Assembly (NCBI GenBank): GCA_004154925.1
Contig: QJNS01000126.1
Coordinates: forward strand, 62,001-126,000
Source: Monosporascus cannonballus
Lineage: Eukaryota > Ascomycota > Sordariomycetes > Xylariales
DNA: 64,000 bases
Reading direction: 5' to 3'
A model generated the notes under the pieces. That model ran no database searches, had not been told where the DNA came from, and saw only the letters and a list, made by a program, of their open reading frames with translations. Below, in pieces: positions 26,401-38,440 of this stretch; within the stretch, counting starts at the first letter, position 1; each line of letters begins with the position of its first letter. Position numbers and translations under genes: made by a program.

Positions 26401-27033
26401 GTATTTATTAAAAATTTTCACCAACGACGACGGAATCACTCGAAATAATAGTATTCCAATCCACAAGATCCAAAAAAAACGCTTGGTTTACCGCATTTCA
26501 ATTAATAACGTCCACTCCATCCAAAGCCTATACCTTAACTACAAACTCCGATTCTAAATAAGCAAAACCGTTAAATTCCTCCAACGATTAAAAAGCCCGG
26601 TTAACAAATTTGGCACCTTCATATTAATAATATTAACGCTATCGCCGTATACGAGAAAATCGCGCCAAAAATTCGACTAACGCTTAGTCCGCCGCCAATT
26701 CCTTTTCTTTCAATTGACGAGTCTCGGCAATATAACGATTAATTATAGATATAGGAATTCCGCTTTTATTATAAAAACGCCCCTTACGTACGCATTCTTT
26801 GTAACGTAACACCTTTTTTATTATTTAATAATTAAGGTATCGGAAAAAACAAAAAAAGTAAATCAAAACGACAGAATCTTTAAACTTAATTAAGTTAACT
26901 AAAGCAATTCGCTAAACAATTTTGCGAAAATAAAACTTAGGAACATAGGAAACTATAATAAAAGGAAGATAAAAAATACTTACGGAAAAAGAAGATAATT
27001 TTTGAGGACAAAGTTTAGGGAAAAGGGAAATCG

Positions 27034-27404
27034 TATTACGACTTAACGAATTATGGTCTTAAAAACGGTTTTTAACGAATAAACCGGAAAAAAAACAACG
27101 AGTTAAATCACATAATGAATCGCCAACTTACTAGTAATAAGCTAGCAAGCCGGATTATTAACTCACTGGTAATAAGCCAGTAAGCCGATATAGGATATAT
27201 ACGTTTATTAATTCTATACTTTAAATAACATTAATTTGCAATACTTATTAATACCAATTGTTTGTAATATAACTTTGCCACCCTTGATATTAAGAGACGT
27301 AATACGTTACTATATCTATGGCTCAGAATTCCACGATACTCCTGCCAATATAAACCCGTACGACTAAGGTTTGGTGGTTGGTTAAACCGCCTAGCCGTTA
27401 TACA
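27034..27404 (+). repeat. Element C 3' LTR
   Basis: Starts TATTACGACTTAACGAAT, the mutated form of the 5' LTR start TGTTACGACCCGACAAGC. It contains AGACGTAATACGTTACTATA and CGATACTCCTGCCAATATAA, shared with C's 5' LTR and with H. Ends near CCGTTATACA; the exact end is uncertain by 2 bp. Confidence 0.75.
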
Positions 27405-30400
27405 GACGTATATATTTTTTAGGTTAAATAGATTTTTATTAGATTTTAACGTTATTACCAATCTAATACTTCTGAATTCGATTGGATGTACTTGGATCTT
27501 GACGTCAAAAGAGATTCAAATTACATAACCTTTTCGCGGAAGTCCGGCTGTTCTTGCGACCGTTCTTGATTTAGGTCGTAATACGTTACTATATAATATA
27601 ATATTTGAAAAGTATAACTAAACTTAGACTTCTTAAAAGAAATAATAATAACTTCGAAATTTCTTTTCGATAAAAGAGCTATCATTTAATGATTTGTTAT
27701 TATTTATAATAGAATTAAAAGAATTATTGCTATATACAATATTTTCATATTAATAATATTTTCGATTTTATAATTACTAGATAAGCGAGCATGACTTACT
27801 AGACTTTAATTAAAATTACATGATTTAAAAGCTAAAATAAAAAGGTTGTATTTTTAAGTTAAATTATAAAATATATACAAATTATTCGTTAAGTTATTTA
27901 TATGACTAAATAACGTATTATTTATAAACAATAATAAAACCGCTTTATTAAATACATTCTTATCTATTAATAGGCTTTAATTAAAACTTCGCAATCTTTC
28001 TCTTATTTATTCAACGCGGTTAATATATTTTAAAATAATACTATACGCAATTGACTGGAACTTAGGGACGGTAAGCCGAAAAAATATATATTTTTATAAA
28101 TTTAGTAACCGAAGTTTTCGAAAAAAATATTTTCGATGGAAATACTTTCGATAACTCTATATATACGAAGCACCTTTATTATAAGTAGTTCGTATTTAAT
28201 ACGTCAATTTTATGAAAACAACAAATATATATATATATTAAATATAAAAAATAAAACACTTAAATAAATAAAACTTCCCCGATTTTTAAAATAATTACTT
28301 TATTTTATTTAAATATTAACTATCTACATTAAAGGCTATTTATATTATATACGTCCCGTTAATATTATCACGATAATAAATACGTATAAGCATAAATAAG
28401 AAGTTTATTTATGTATAAAATAAAGCGAAAATAAAAAAAGGTAATCGTTTCCTATTATATTAATAAACTATTTCGGCTTAATTAGATGGTAATTCTAGAA
28501 TATAACTCCATGTTTTCTAATTTTTATAAATAAGTTGAAAACATTTTAAAAACTAATACAATTGCTTTTTTAAAACACTTTATATGCGACCTACATATTC
28601 TTTTTGATAATCGCCATAAACATAGTTAATAGTATCTTCGTTTCTATTAATTATACCTAACGAAATTAAACAGGGTTATTTATCCGGTATACGTTTTAAT
28701 TTAAATAACTATTGAACTAATGAATCGTATTTTTATAAAACGTATCAATAAAAGTAAAATACTAAAATCTCCAATATGCTGATTACGAACTACTAAAAAA
28801 TATATGATAGTATTAAATATTATTATAACGCTTCGCAAAATTGTTTTAATTTATAATACTAATTAAAACGAAATATAATTTGCTTTAATCTTTCATTACA
28901 AATGTGATTATAATAATAAGCAAGGACAGTAATAAAAGTCGACCTAATAAAACCGTATAAAACGTTATATTAATAAGATAATTTTAAATATAAAAACTAC
29001 GTTATTAATAAATAATGTAGTTCTATTCTATCTAACTATTACATATAATTTAATTTTAATTAAAACTATATTATTATAGTAAATATAACGCGAATATTTT
29101 CGTGAGTTTGAATAATCGATGTATATCTTTCTTCAAAATATATTAACTTTCCTAAATCATCAGCGCTTTTAATATATCAACTTTATCTCGTAATATACAC
29201 GAGGATAACAAAATTCTGCGCAATAGATAAAGCTAATAACTATCATAAATTTTAAAAATAATCTTATTTATATGAATTAGGCCTGTAAAAAATATACGAA
29301 AAAACATCTAAATCGTTATTTTTAAGAAACGGCTCTGCTTTTCGTTCTAAATTATTTAACTTCGACTTCTATCTTACGGATATAATTACTAATGAAAAAG
29401 CTTAAAATGATTAAAATTTAAGAATTTTATAAAATATTAACCGTCGTTTAATATAATATGGATTACTTTAACTTTAAATAATAAATCTTTTAACAAAGAG
29501 AGAAATCTAAGTCTTTGTACAAAAATTATAAGTTTATTATATAATATATCGTAATATCTACATATAACGAGGTCTTAATTAGTAAGATCGAAAAATTCGA
29601 TTAACCTTTACATATTAGAAACTAGATACGTATTTATTCTTTTAAATTTATTTATTAACAGGTTAATCTAAGCAATTAAATTACGCGATAGATTATTATA
29701 CCTATTAAAAACTCAATTTCGAATAAACTTTTCAAATATTATATTTTAAATTTTTATATTAATGCTTAAAATTTAATACTATCGTACCTATAGTGTAGTT
29801 TAAAAACACAGCGCAATAAAACCAAAAACGTTTAAATGCGTCGTATTTTGAAAGAAATTATAAAACCAAAACGGGTTCGGTTTATTACTATTATATACGT
29901 TAAAGTTTAACGATAATAAACAGGTTTTAATTACAATAAAAATAGTGTTAATAATAAATAATATTAACGAAAACTATACAAATATATATCTATATAACTA
30001 TAAAAACGTCTTGTTATTAAGTTATTAGCAAGTTTCGATTTTTTTAGAAATAAAGATATTAAATAAATCTTTTTAATATGATTACATCTTAGACCTCGTT
30101 AATTTATGGCGGAGATTTGTAATTTAATTGGTTAATTTTTAACGTTGTAAAACGGTACTTGAATACCTTCGAAGAAAATAAAAAACAATTCACGGTCGTC
30201 TAAGTTGGCTAAGATATATTAGCTGGAAATTTTAACTATATAAACATTAATTCGAAAAATTTAAGTTCCAAAATTTATAAAACAATATCCGACGTATATA
30301 ATAGAAATAAGGCGTTATTTATATGTCATGATAAAAAAGTATTATCGTTAAAATAGAATTATATAGCGCATTTGTTTCTTTTAAAATAATTTCGAATAGT

Positions 30401-30668
30401 TTTGTTTACAGTTATTTATTTTTTTAAAAAAATAAAAAGAATATTTACGACTACAAGAACAATTAGTAAAATTCGATTTTTAAGAATAGAGTGCTTACAA
30501 AAAGAAAATTATATTATAAACTTATCACTCTTAGTTTTTTAATACGGCCGATATAAGATTAATAGCAGTACCGCTTCTGAATTACGGAATCTACGAAATT
30601 ATTAGGAATTTTATCGAATTTAATAATTTAGCAAATTTTTAAGAGTATTCTTAAAGTAAGTCCCTCTA
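27405..30668. other. AT-rich repeat remnants with a faint minus-strand Gypsy RT trace
   Basis: RIP-type DNA between C and H. 27455-27600 is less mutated and ends with another copy of the C/H LTR motif GTAATACGTTACTATA (about 27574). Around 28.55-28.69 kb the minus strand reads QKEYVGRI*SVLKKQLY, like the Gypsy RT 'EEHVxHVRxVLxRL' block after the catalytic Asp pair. No LTR pair was found. I could not classify the rest. Confidence 0.4.
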
Positions 30669-31080
30669 TGTAACGAGCTATGCGGTTTAACCAACTATTA
30701 AACCTTAGTAGTACACATTTATGTTGGCAGGAGTATCGTAAGAATCTGAACAATAAAGTAACTTAGTTACGTCTCTTAATACCAAGGGCGCAAAAGCGTA
30801 TTGCAAACGATTAATATTGATAAATGTTATAAGCTGGTATTATTTAAATAATAGAAATAACGAATATCTTATACTTAATTTTTCCACTTTATCGAGCCTG
30901 GCTTTATAAGCTTTACGATCGATCCCGTTAAACCTGGCTTTATAGGCTTTACGATCGATCTCGTCGAGCCTGGCTCCATAAGCTTTACGATCGATCCCGT
31001 TAAGCTATCACGTAATTTGACCTACATGGCTTAGTTATTTGCTATGACCGTTTCCGAGGCCGTAACTTTTTAAGTTAACA
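30669..31080 (-). repeat. Element H 3' LTR
   Basis: 412 bp. In plus-strand order it begins TGTAACGAGCTATGCGG and ends CTTTTTAAGTTAACA. Three 36-bp tandem repeats occupy 30894-31001. Just beyond it the minus strand has AGAAAGGAAAAATCG, a likely polypurine tract. Confidence 0.8.
30894..31001 (-). repeat. Three 36-bp tandem repeats in H 3' LTR (U3)
   Basis: Each unit has GCCTGGCT, an AAGCTTTACG or AGGCTTTACG block and the palindrome CGATCGATC. Units start at 30894, 30930 and 30966. The same three-unit array is in the 5' LTR (37263-37370). In transcript sense it lies in U3, so enhancer repeats are a reasonable guess. Confidence 0.75.
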
Positions 31081-31738
31081 TACGATTTTTCCTTTCTATA
31101 ATTTTCGTCCCGAAAATTTCTTTTTTTCTGTAAATCTTTCTTTTATTATTATATCGGGTCGTATTAAAAAACCTATTAACAGAAAAACCAAAAAACGAAA
31201 AAACTTACTTAAATAAATTACTTTCCGAATTATAAATATACTTATATATTTTTATTATATTCGTCGCGGGTTATCCTTTTATCGTATTTTTTCGTCAGAT
31301 TTCTCCCGGTGCAAAAAATACGTAACGCGCAACCAAGGCCTTTGTAACATTAATGGTCTTTTTACTTTTCAACTTAAAAAGCTCGTTTTTAATTACTTTA
31401 AAATCAAAACGGAATTTAAGAAGGCCGAAAAAAAACGGAATAGGCACAGGCCAAAGTTCGTCGTTTTCAAAAACAAAAAAAATTATGGGCCGACCGTATG
31501 GTACGCATATTATCTCGTAAGCTTCGGTTTTTAAAAAAAATTGGATAAGTTGGAATATCAAAAGAAACAGGCCGAACTAAAGGCCGCTAAAGCCACAATA
31601 ACGGAGGCCGCACCTTTTTCCGATTAATTTAACTTGGAATCCACAAATTAGTTATTTATTAATTAAGAAACTGTCGATTCTATCGATTTTGGCATTATTA
31701 ATAAAAGTTCTTCAATAAGCGCTAAACGTTAATAAGAT

Positions 31739-31865
31739 TTTTAGCAGGTTTTCAGGTATTTTCGAAATCCGAGTACTTTTTTTATTTAATTAGGTACTTG
31801 GTAAATCCGTTTTGTTTTCGCATATCAAGGATTTTTTTCACTTTATATACTTACTTATTTTTTAC
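31739..31865 (-). pseudogene. Element H chromodomain remnant
   Basis: The minus strand reads VYKVKKILDMRKQNGFTKYL, then IK*KKYSDFENT*KPAKNL. It is parallel to the C chromodomain, with both expected Trp codons turned to stops. Confidence 0.75.
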
Positions 31866-32479
31866 CTTTACGTCGTTTTATGTTATCTATACTTTAATTA
31901 TATCCGTTGTTAACTTAAATAAAAAGGCGTAAGAAATTAAATAGAATTTAACTTTTGGTGGAAATTCCAATTAATAATAATTTTTTAAGATTTTCTTGAC
32001 ACTTTTATATGGATTAATATATTTAAATTCGAGTTTTTTATTAGGTCGTTTTTTTTAAATATTTTTTATGGCGAAAAAAGCTACTTCCTCTTTTTCGAAA
32101 ATTAATTTCTTTAACCTTTTCTAATTATAATACTTGCTTATTTAATTTCGTACGAATTCCAGTTCTACTTTTATTTTTTAATGCAATTATCGTAATTATT
32201 TTAACGTAAAAACTATTGTAATATTAATTAAATTATCGTTACGTATTTTTTGTAAATTTCTGAAATAAAACCAAAATTTGCGTTTATTGGTATTATTTTA
32301 ATGTTTTTATAATAACTGGTATTATAGGTTAATTATGCGATTAGCAATTTCTCGACCTAGTTATTTTGTTCGTAATTAAAATAATATCGTAAATAAATTT
32401 GTAAGGTTTAATTTGTTTATTTTATTTATTTATCTATTTAAAATTTAAATACGCTGGATAATTTGTAATTTAAGTCGAT

Positions 32480-32707
32480 CTATGCTATAAAGCTTTGCCA
32501 AAATTTAGATACAAATATTAATCCTTCATTTAAAATAATTTCCATTAATAATCCGTATATAGTAAAAATATTTTTAAAGAAAATATATGCCATCTGTTCG
32601 GCATTTATGTTTTCGTAATATAGTAAAAAAATAAAAAATTTCGTAAATCGATCGACGATTACGAAAATGCTATCGTAGTATATTCCCGTAATTAAACTTT
32701 TTGACAT
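32480..32707 (-). pseudogene. Element H integrase core remnant
   Basis: A 75-residue open stretch includes YYDSIFVIVDRFTKFFIFLL, then NAEQMAYIFFKNIFTIYGL and FVSKFWQSF, the Gypsy integrase core up to the 'GPQFTSxFWxxF' block. The second catalytic Asp region reads ILNEGLIF, where 'SDRGPQF' is expected. Confidence 0.85.
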
Positions 32708-33699
32708 AGAAAATGTAGTAATAAAATCAAATGTAACTAAATACCATAATCGCTTTGTAATTAATAATAGTTATAATTCTCCGTATAGCCTATGTCGTCG
32801 AATTTTTGCTTTAGCGTAAATATCGCATTACTATATGACTTTTTATACTGTTAATTTTATTCTAAAAAAGAAATATGTACGTTAAAGCTTTTTTAAGGTT
32901 TTATAAATCCCTAGATATTCGTATAACTAATATTTATATATCTTTCGTATTAAAGTTTTCTGAAATCTTTTTAAAACTTATATTTTATCGGTTCTTTAAT
33001 TTTCTGGGAGATTATTATTATATTGCTAAATCTTCTGGTACATATTTAAAGGTACTGACCGAATTATCGCAATGTGTCGTAAACGTAAATATTCTTTTAT
33101 AATAATATTAAAGATTATATAGCTAATTTTAACCAATTTCTTTTCGAGGTTTGGATATTTACTTAAAGTATTTGCTTTATTATTTTTAAGCTTTTCCTGT
33201 AAATAATAACGAAATCGAAATTTGCCAATTTTTTCGCATATTTTAATTATCGTTCTGTAAATTTCCTAATTATATTAAATCGGGTAAAATTTTAATAATT
33301 TGTATAAACCATAACTTAATACAGATTTCCCTTTAGGAAATGCCTAAACTTTCGGAATATTATAATAATGACCATAAATTCTTTATTTAAAATACTGTAA
33401 TTAAATTCGGCTCCTTTTAATTTATACGAAAAAAATGCAATAAGGTATAATTTGCCTTAATTATTTCGTTATCCGATTATTACGCCTAACGCATAATCCG
33501 AAATATCGGTTTTTAGTTTAACGGAACGGTTTAAATTATACATAATTAGTACTAGCTCGTTAGTAATCGCATTTTTAATATCCTGAAATGCTTTTTCTAT
33601 ATCTGGCATCTATTTGAATTCTTTTTTTTTTCGTAAGGTTCGTTAAATGTATAGTTATTTTGCTAAAGTTTCGAATAAACTTTCTGTAATAATTGGCGA

Positions 33700-34160
33700 A
33701 TCCAAGGAATACTTATACCTTTTTGATTATCGTTAATATGTGCTATTTTATAATTACAGCGATTTTCTTAAGGTTTAATCTAATATATTCTAAGATAATA
33801 ATATGTCCCAGATATTCCACTTCCTATTTATAAAACTAACTTTTTTTTACGTTAATAAATAACTTTATATTTTGTAAAATTTGAAAAACCTTATAAACGT
33901 ATCCTATATATACCTTTTTTGTTTCCGAAAAGATAAAAATGTCGTCGAAATAACAAACGACGAAAATATCGAGGTATTTTCGTAATACATGGTTTACCAT
34001 TTGTTAAAAAGTTATTGGTACGTTCGTAAATCCTATTAACGTAATCAAATATTTAAATAATCCGTATTTCGTTTTAAAGGCTATTTTTTATTCGTATCTT
34101 GTTTTGATCTTAATAAAGTTATATTTATCTTCAAGGTTAAATACTGTGAACTATTTAATT
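33700..34160 (-). pseudogene. Element H reverse transcriptase remnant, YFDD intact
   Basis: The minus strand reads RKYLDIFVVCYFDDIFIFSE (YFDD codons at 33941-33952), then INVKKS*FYK*EVEYLGHI and FLGFANYYRKFIRNFSKIT. This is the palm to connection region of Gypsy RT. The metal-binding Asp pair is kept, but stops on both sides make it non-functional. Confidence 0.8.
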
Positions 34161-36131
34161 CCGTAAAATCGAGGTTTTATTTCCGTAATTAAAAATAATA
34201 ATATTTAATCCTGAATAATAATATCGTTTAATTATTAATAATTAACTATAAATCGTAATATTTTATTTTTTTAAGTACGAAAAATATTAGGTAACTTATT
34301 AATAATTTCGAAAATCGAATCCATCTTTTTTATAACCGATCTTGCAGATATTCTTTAAAAATATATAATTTATTTCCGGTAAAGTTATAAATAAGGTAAA
34401 AATTTATTAAAAATTCTTTTTTAAATATTATTTCATAATCCCATTCGCTATATTCTAATATTTCGTATTAAGTTCCTTTATAAAAGACTGCTTATATCTG
34501 TAATACTATAATAAGATATTAATTAAATTTTCTAACTTTTAGGGCTATTATCTTTATTATTTTATATCGTTATTCAATTATTTTAATTTCGCTTTAATAA
34601 TAATAACGATGCGTTATATTTTTTTAATACCTATTCTTTTTATGTTTTGTTCCTTTACGTAATAAGGTATTTATCGTATTCTTATACTTATATTTGTCAT
34701 TATTATCGATAAAATATTAAAATCTTAATTTCTTTTATTTATTAATAAGGAATAAGACAAACTTTATTTAACCAGTTCTGCCGTTAATCCAAACTCCGTA
34801 TTCGCGTATCCATAATAATCTTAAAATCATATTATAATTCCTAAATAAAACGATGTCGAAATTAATTATTTAGTATCGTCCTTAAACAAAAATCTTAAGG
34901 TAATTAATTTTGCGTATAACTCTTCCGTTATCGTAAACGAATTCCTAATTTTTGGCATTTGTCGCTATATAAGGTTTTAATTTATATCTTTAAGGCAATC
35001 TGAACTTATTAACTATATTTGGTGCAATATAATTCCTGCTTAAAGCTCCATAGTCCACCATTAGAATATATTAGTACGTTCTACTTCGTATTTCTAAGGT
35101 AATAAGGTTATTAACGTCTTTTACCGTTACGTTTAAAACCTTTTTTAGCAATTCCTTATAATTCCTTTAGGTTTCGTTATTTTGCAGCTTTTTTATAAAT
35201 AACCCTTTTCTTTTAATTTCTATTGGAATATATCGAATTTTGTTTATGTTTTTTTATTTAGCGCGTTAAGCTGCTATATTTATCGTTATTGTCGGCATAT
35301 TATTTCTGTAAATCGTATTAATTTCTTTTAATTTTTTTATAATTCCTTTTCTTGTTAAATGAATGATTTTCTTATATTTGCAATTATATTTCATTATGCG
35401 TCGTTTTAATTATCGTTTTAAAAACCTTTTATAAATTAACGTATTTGTTTTTAATAATTTTCCTTCTATAAGAATCCGTAATAAATATTAATTAAAAATA
35501 AAAATCCTTAATAACTTTTTGATAGTATCTTTTTACCGTACGCTAAATTAACTCCTTTTTTACTTGGTAATTATATTATTTATAATAATAAAAAGGGTTT
35601 TTTTGCGGATATTATTTTTTTCGGGCTAATTTTCTGCCTTAGCTAGCTGTTGGATATCTTTTAGGGCTAAGGTTCGAAAATATCGATATTATTATTTATC
35701 GTCCTTATTATTTCCGGTACGGTTTGGCATATCGAATCCGTTATAATATATACGGGTAATTCGTTCGTAAATATGTTATTTTCATTTTTCGTAATCGGGA
35801 TATTCTCGTCGTCGACAATGTATGGCGTATATTCTGCCGTATCGATCGGCTATTCGGGGGCAACATTCTTTTATTTAATTCTAGTACTTGCGTAATTATT
35901 TTTGTAATACTTTTCGTTATCCTTACGATATTTATTAAACCAACTTTCTAGCTTTTCGTATTTTGCGTCGAATTTCTTATCGTAATAATCTCTATTAAAC
36001 CTTTTATTTAAATCTAATACGTATTTAGTTTGAATTATGTTAATAAGTTTATTATCGTTTTCTTAATTATTTCTAAATTATCTTTCCGATACAGATATCC
36101 AGTTATCTTATTATGGCCTTTTGGGTTTTTT

Positions 36132-36173
36132 ATATTTATAAGCTTTATATCCTATTTTGCCGCAATTAAAACA
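36132..36173 (-). pseudogene. Element H gag zinc knuckle (2 of 4 ligands lost)
   Basis: The minus strand reads C-F-N-C-G-K-I-G-Y-K-A-Y-K-Y. Both Cys of the first pair remain, while the His and last Cys positions are Tyr. Spacing is that of C-x2-C-x4-H-x4-C. Confidence 0.75.
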
Positions 36174-36569
36174 TTTAATCTGGCTTTAATTTTATTTATG
36201 GGTAACGCCGAGTTCCATAAGTCCTGGCGCCGTTTTATAAGAAATAAAAGTCGCATTTCGTTTTTTTCCCTGGTTAAACTTGTTATATCCCGAACGTAAA
36301 GCATATTATTCCTTTTTTTCTAATCGTTTTTCAAATTATTAATTATTAATCTTAATTACCTTTATGATATACCGGTTTAAAGCAATTAATTATATAATCC
36401 GAATAATTTTATCTTTTATATTATCTTTTAATCCTTTATAAAATATGTCGATAAAGGTATCGGCCTTATCATTCCCTTATTTTACCTTAGTCGCAAAACT
36501 TTTAAAAGTTACGGCATACTTGAACGAAAATGTTTTTTATCGGAATTATAAGAATTATTAAGCCGTAAA

Positions 36570-36752
36570 TTATTTCTTATCCGAATTGCCGAAATTATTA
36601 CGTATTTTATCTTCGAAATTAATATAATGTAAAAAAGTTTTATTAATAAAATCCTTTTTATCCGATTTTTTTATTTTCAGGTAATTCCTTATAATAAGTT
36701 CAAACCAATTAACAGCATCTTCCGTTAAGCATACTTCTATTACTAGGACCAT
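36570..36752 (-). pseudogene. Element H gag capsid fragment
   Basis: The 60-residue open stretch reads EDAVNWFELIIRNYL and FINKTFLHYINFEDKIRNNF, then GNSDKK. It resembles the fungal Gypsy gag block '(D)AAxWFEPxxRDYL...FxxYxxFExxIRxVFGDxDE'. It lies upstream (transcript sense) of the zinc knuckle, as expected. Confidence 0.7.
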
Positions 36753-37037
36753 ATCCGCTGGGTCGCTAAGGTCTAAAAAACAAAGGTAAACTCGTGCCTA
36801 AATTAAAAAAGTCTAAGGATTATTTTTCCTATTATAAAGCTCTGGTTTTTTAGGCTTTATACGGGCGAAAGCGGTTTAGGCAGATAACGTAACCCTAAGC
36901 TATCGGAACTTTTTTTTAAGTTCTTAAATTCGAACCTAAAACTGTTAAATAAAGGTTTCCTAAATACTGGTTAATATTTTAACAGTATTAAAAATCACTT
37001 AAAGTTTAACGGTATTATTAAACAAAAGCTTGCAATA

Positions 37038-37451
37038 TAAAACGAACTATACGGTTTAACTGACTATTAAACTTTAGTCGTACGGATTTTTATTAGCAAA
37101 AATATCGTAAGAATCTAAGTAATAAAATAATTTAATTATGTTTCTTAATACCAAAAACGCAAAAACGTATTATAAACGATTAATATTAATAAGTATTATA
37201 AGCTAATATTATTTAAACTATAAAAATAATGAATATCTTATACTTAACTTTTCCACTTTGTCGAACCTAGCTTTACAAGCTTTACGATCGATCTCGTCGA
37301 GCCTGGCTTTATAGGCTCTACGATCAATCTCGTCGAACCTGGCTCCATAGGCTCTACGATCGATCCCGTCGAGCTATCACGTAACTTGACCCACATGGCT
37401 TAATCATTTGCTGCGACCGTTTCCGAGGCCGTAACTTGTTGGGTCATAACA
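37038..37451 (-). repeat. Element H 5' LTR
   Basis: 414 bp, ending (plus strand) GTTGGGTCATAACA, i.e. TGTTATGACCCAAC in transcript sense. It has the 36-bp x3 array at 37263-37370 and aligns throughout with 30669-31080. Confidence 0.8.
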
Positions 37452-37536
37452 CTGTATTTATATCTTTTTTAAAATTTAAATATTACTAGCTTATAGTATA
37501 GTTTAGTTACTTAGATTACTTTTAGTTATATATTAT

Positions 37537-37872
37537 TAGCTGATGTAACTAGTTATTTTGTTGCTTATAATTTTGCGATACCACCGCTAATATAAACCGT
37601 GCTACTAGCTTTAATAGTTAGTTAACTAGCCTAGCCGTCACCCTTTATTATTGAGTCCAAAGGGCGTAGTTTTTATAAGAACCGGCACTAGTATATAGAT
37701 ATGCTCATTACCTCTTTTACAGCCCGTAATTACCACTTAGTTACGTAAATAATTCTTTGTTATTACCAGACGGAACTAGCTATCTCATTGCTTAAGTCTT
37801 ACGATACTACTGCTAACATAAACCGTATAACTGAGCTTAATAGTTGGCTAATTAGCCAAGCCGGCATAGTAC
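37537..37872 (+). repeat. Two tandem solo-LTR tails of the C/H family
   Basis: 37537-37635 and 37776-37872 are about 96-bp direct repeats, 239 bp apart. Each runs from a CTAG-TAT-T-TTGCTTA block through CGATAC-AC-GCTAA-ATAAACCG to TAATAGTTRG and GCC-AGCCG. This is the 3' end of the C/H LTR in plus orientation; both probably are remnants of separate insertions. Confidence 0.6.
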
Positions 37873-37879
37873 GAACGAA

Positions 37880-38299
37880 ATCTAGTACAAGATAAAACGT
37901 ACTATAACTGGCCTTGGATTACGATCTATTATATTTTAAATTTTTTTAAATAAACCTATTATTTATAACACTATTAAATCGTCTTTTCGATATCGAATTA
38001 AACTGAAAATTTATAGCCTTAGAATTTATACAAATTTTCGATTAAATGGGTACATTTTTGCTATTAAAAAGGCGATATTTAAGGTCGATATATAGTTAAA
38101 GTAGGGTTAGTGCTCAGGATATCTCGAATCTTCGAGTGGGGCGCGGAGGAACTGGTACACGAACTGGGTGTCTGACTTACATGCAACTTTGTGCATCATG
38201 CAGGTGCTCCGGCACAGTCCCCCAATAGTTGTGCCGACTATCCACATACCAGAGACATAATACTACTCTAGGACGTTCAAGGTCGCGATTTATCAGCAG
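37880..38299. other. Transition from AT block to normal-GC left flank of the hAT element
   Basis: AT-rich until about 38100, then about 190 bp of normal DNA. The last 8 bases (38292-38299, ATCAGCAG) recur at 46724-46731. Without the insertion this flank would run directly into 46732. Confidence 0.5.
38292..38299. repeat. Left target-site duplication ATCAGCAG
   Basis: An exact 8-bp match to 46724-46731, immediately outside the terminal inverted repeats, in normal-GC DNA. Confidence 0.65.
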
Positions 38300-38309
38300 T
38301 AGAGTGAGG

Positions 38310-38440
38310 GAGGAACCACCCACCGAAAATTACCCACGGCCCACGAGTACCCGCGGGTAATGCCAAGGACCCTGGGTGATCCATGGGTCCTTGGCGCAAG
38401 TCAGAATTACCCGCGGGTACCTAATAGGTAATGCTAAAGA
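38310..38440. repeat. Left subterminal repeats of the hAT element
   Basis: Contains ACCCGCGGGTA twice (palindromic CCCGCGGG), CCAAGGACCC and GATCCATGGGTCCTTGG. The right end (46595-46715) has several GGGTACCC, ACCCATGGGT and GGGTCCTTGG copies. Subterminal repeats are usual transposase-binding sites in hAT elements; the role here is inferred. Confidence 0.6.

Larger units (their letters stand above)
20751..27404 (+). mobile_element. Element C: degenerate chromodomain Ty3/Gypsy (chromovirus-type)
   Basis: A 6.65 kb plus-strand element with LTRs 20751-21124 (374 bp) and 27034-27404 (371 bp). In order it has gag with a zinc knuckle (21988-22029), RT with an intact YFDD (24207-24218), RNase H (about 24.65 kb), integrase (25.5-25.66 kb) and a chromodomain (26.27-26.40 kb). 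Many stops make it inactive. It starts exactly where B breaks off, suggesting insertion into B or a shared breakpoint. Flanking 5-mers (TGTAG / GACGT) do not match. Element H is the same family, inverted. Confidence 0.85.
30669..37451 (-). mobile_element. Element H: degenerate chromodomain Ty3/Gypsy, same family as C, inverted
   Basis: A 6.78 kb minus-strand element with LTRs 30669-31080 (3') and 37038-37451 (5'). From right to left it holds gag, zinc knuckle, RT with YFDD, integrase and chromodomain. The flanking 5-mers CTCTA and CTGTA agree in 4 of 5. It keeps more of its motifs than C (two zinc ligands against one), yet all long frames are broken. Confidence 0.85.

Noticed and set aside
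27405..27600. The missing 5' LTR of element B beyond element C
   Set aside because: The expected reverse complement of A 5419-5690 is not recognisable here; only scattered AT matches.
30894..31001. Regular 36-bp repeats considered as a CRISPR-like array
   Set aside because: Units are directly tandem with no spacers and lie in both LTRs of a retrotransposon in a eukaryote.
31295..31626. A transposase-like tail on the plus strand next to the H 3' LTR (KKLDKLEYQKKQAELKAAKA)
   Set aside because: Only a Lys/Ala-rich helix; too little to assign and overlapping the opposite-strand element.
3500..38100. Whole AT block as a centromere
   Set aside because: Composition alone cannot distinguish a centromere from any other RIPped repeat cluster; no chromatin evidence is available.
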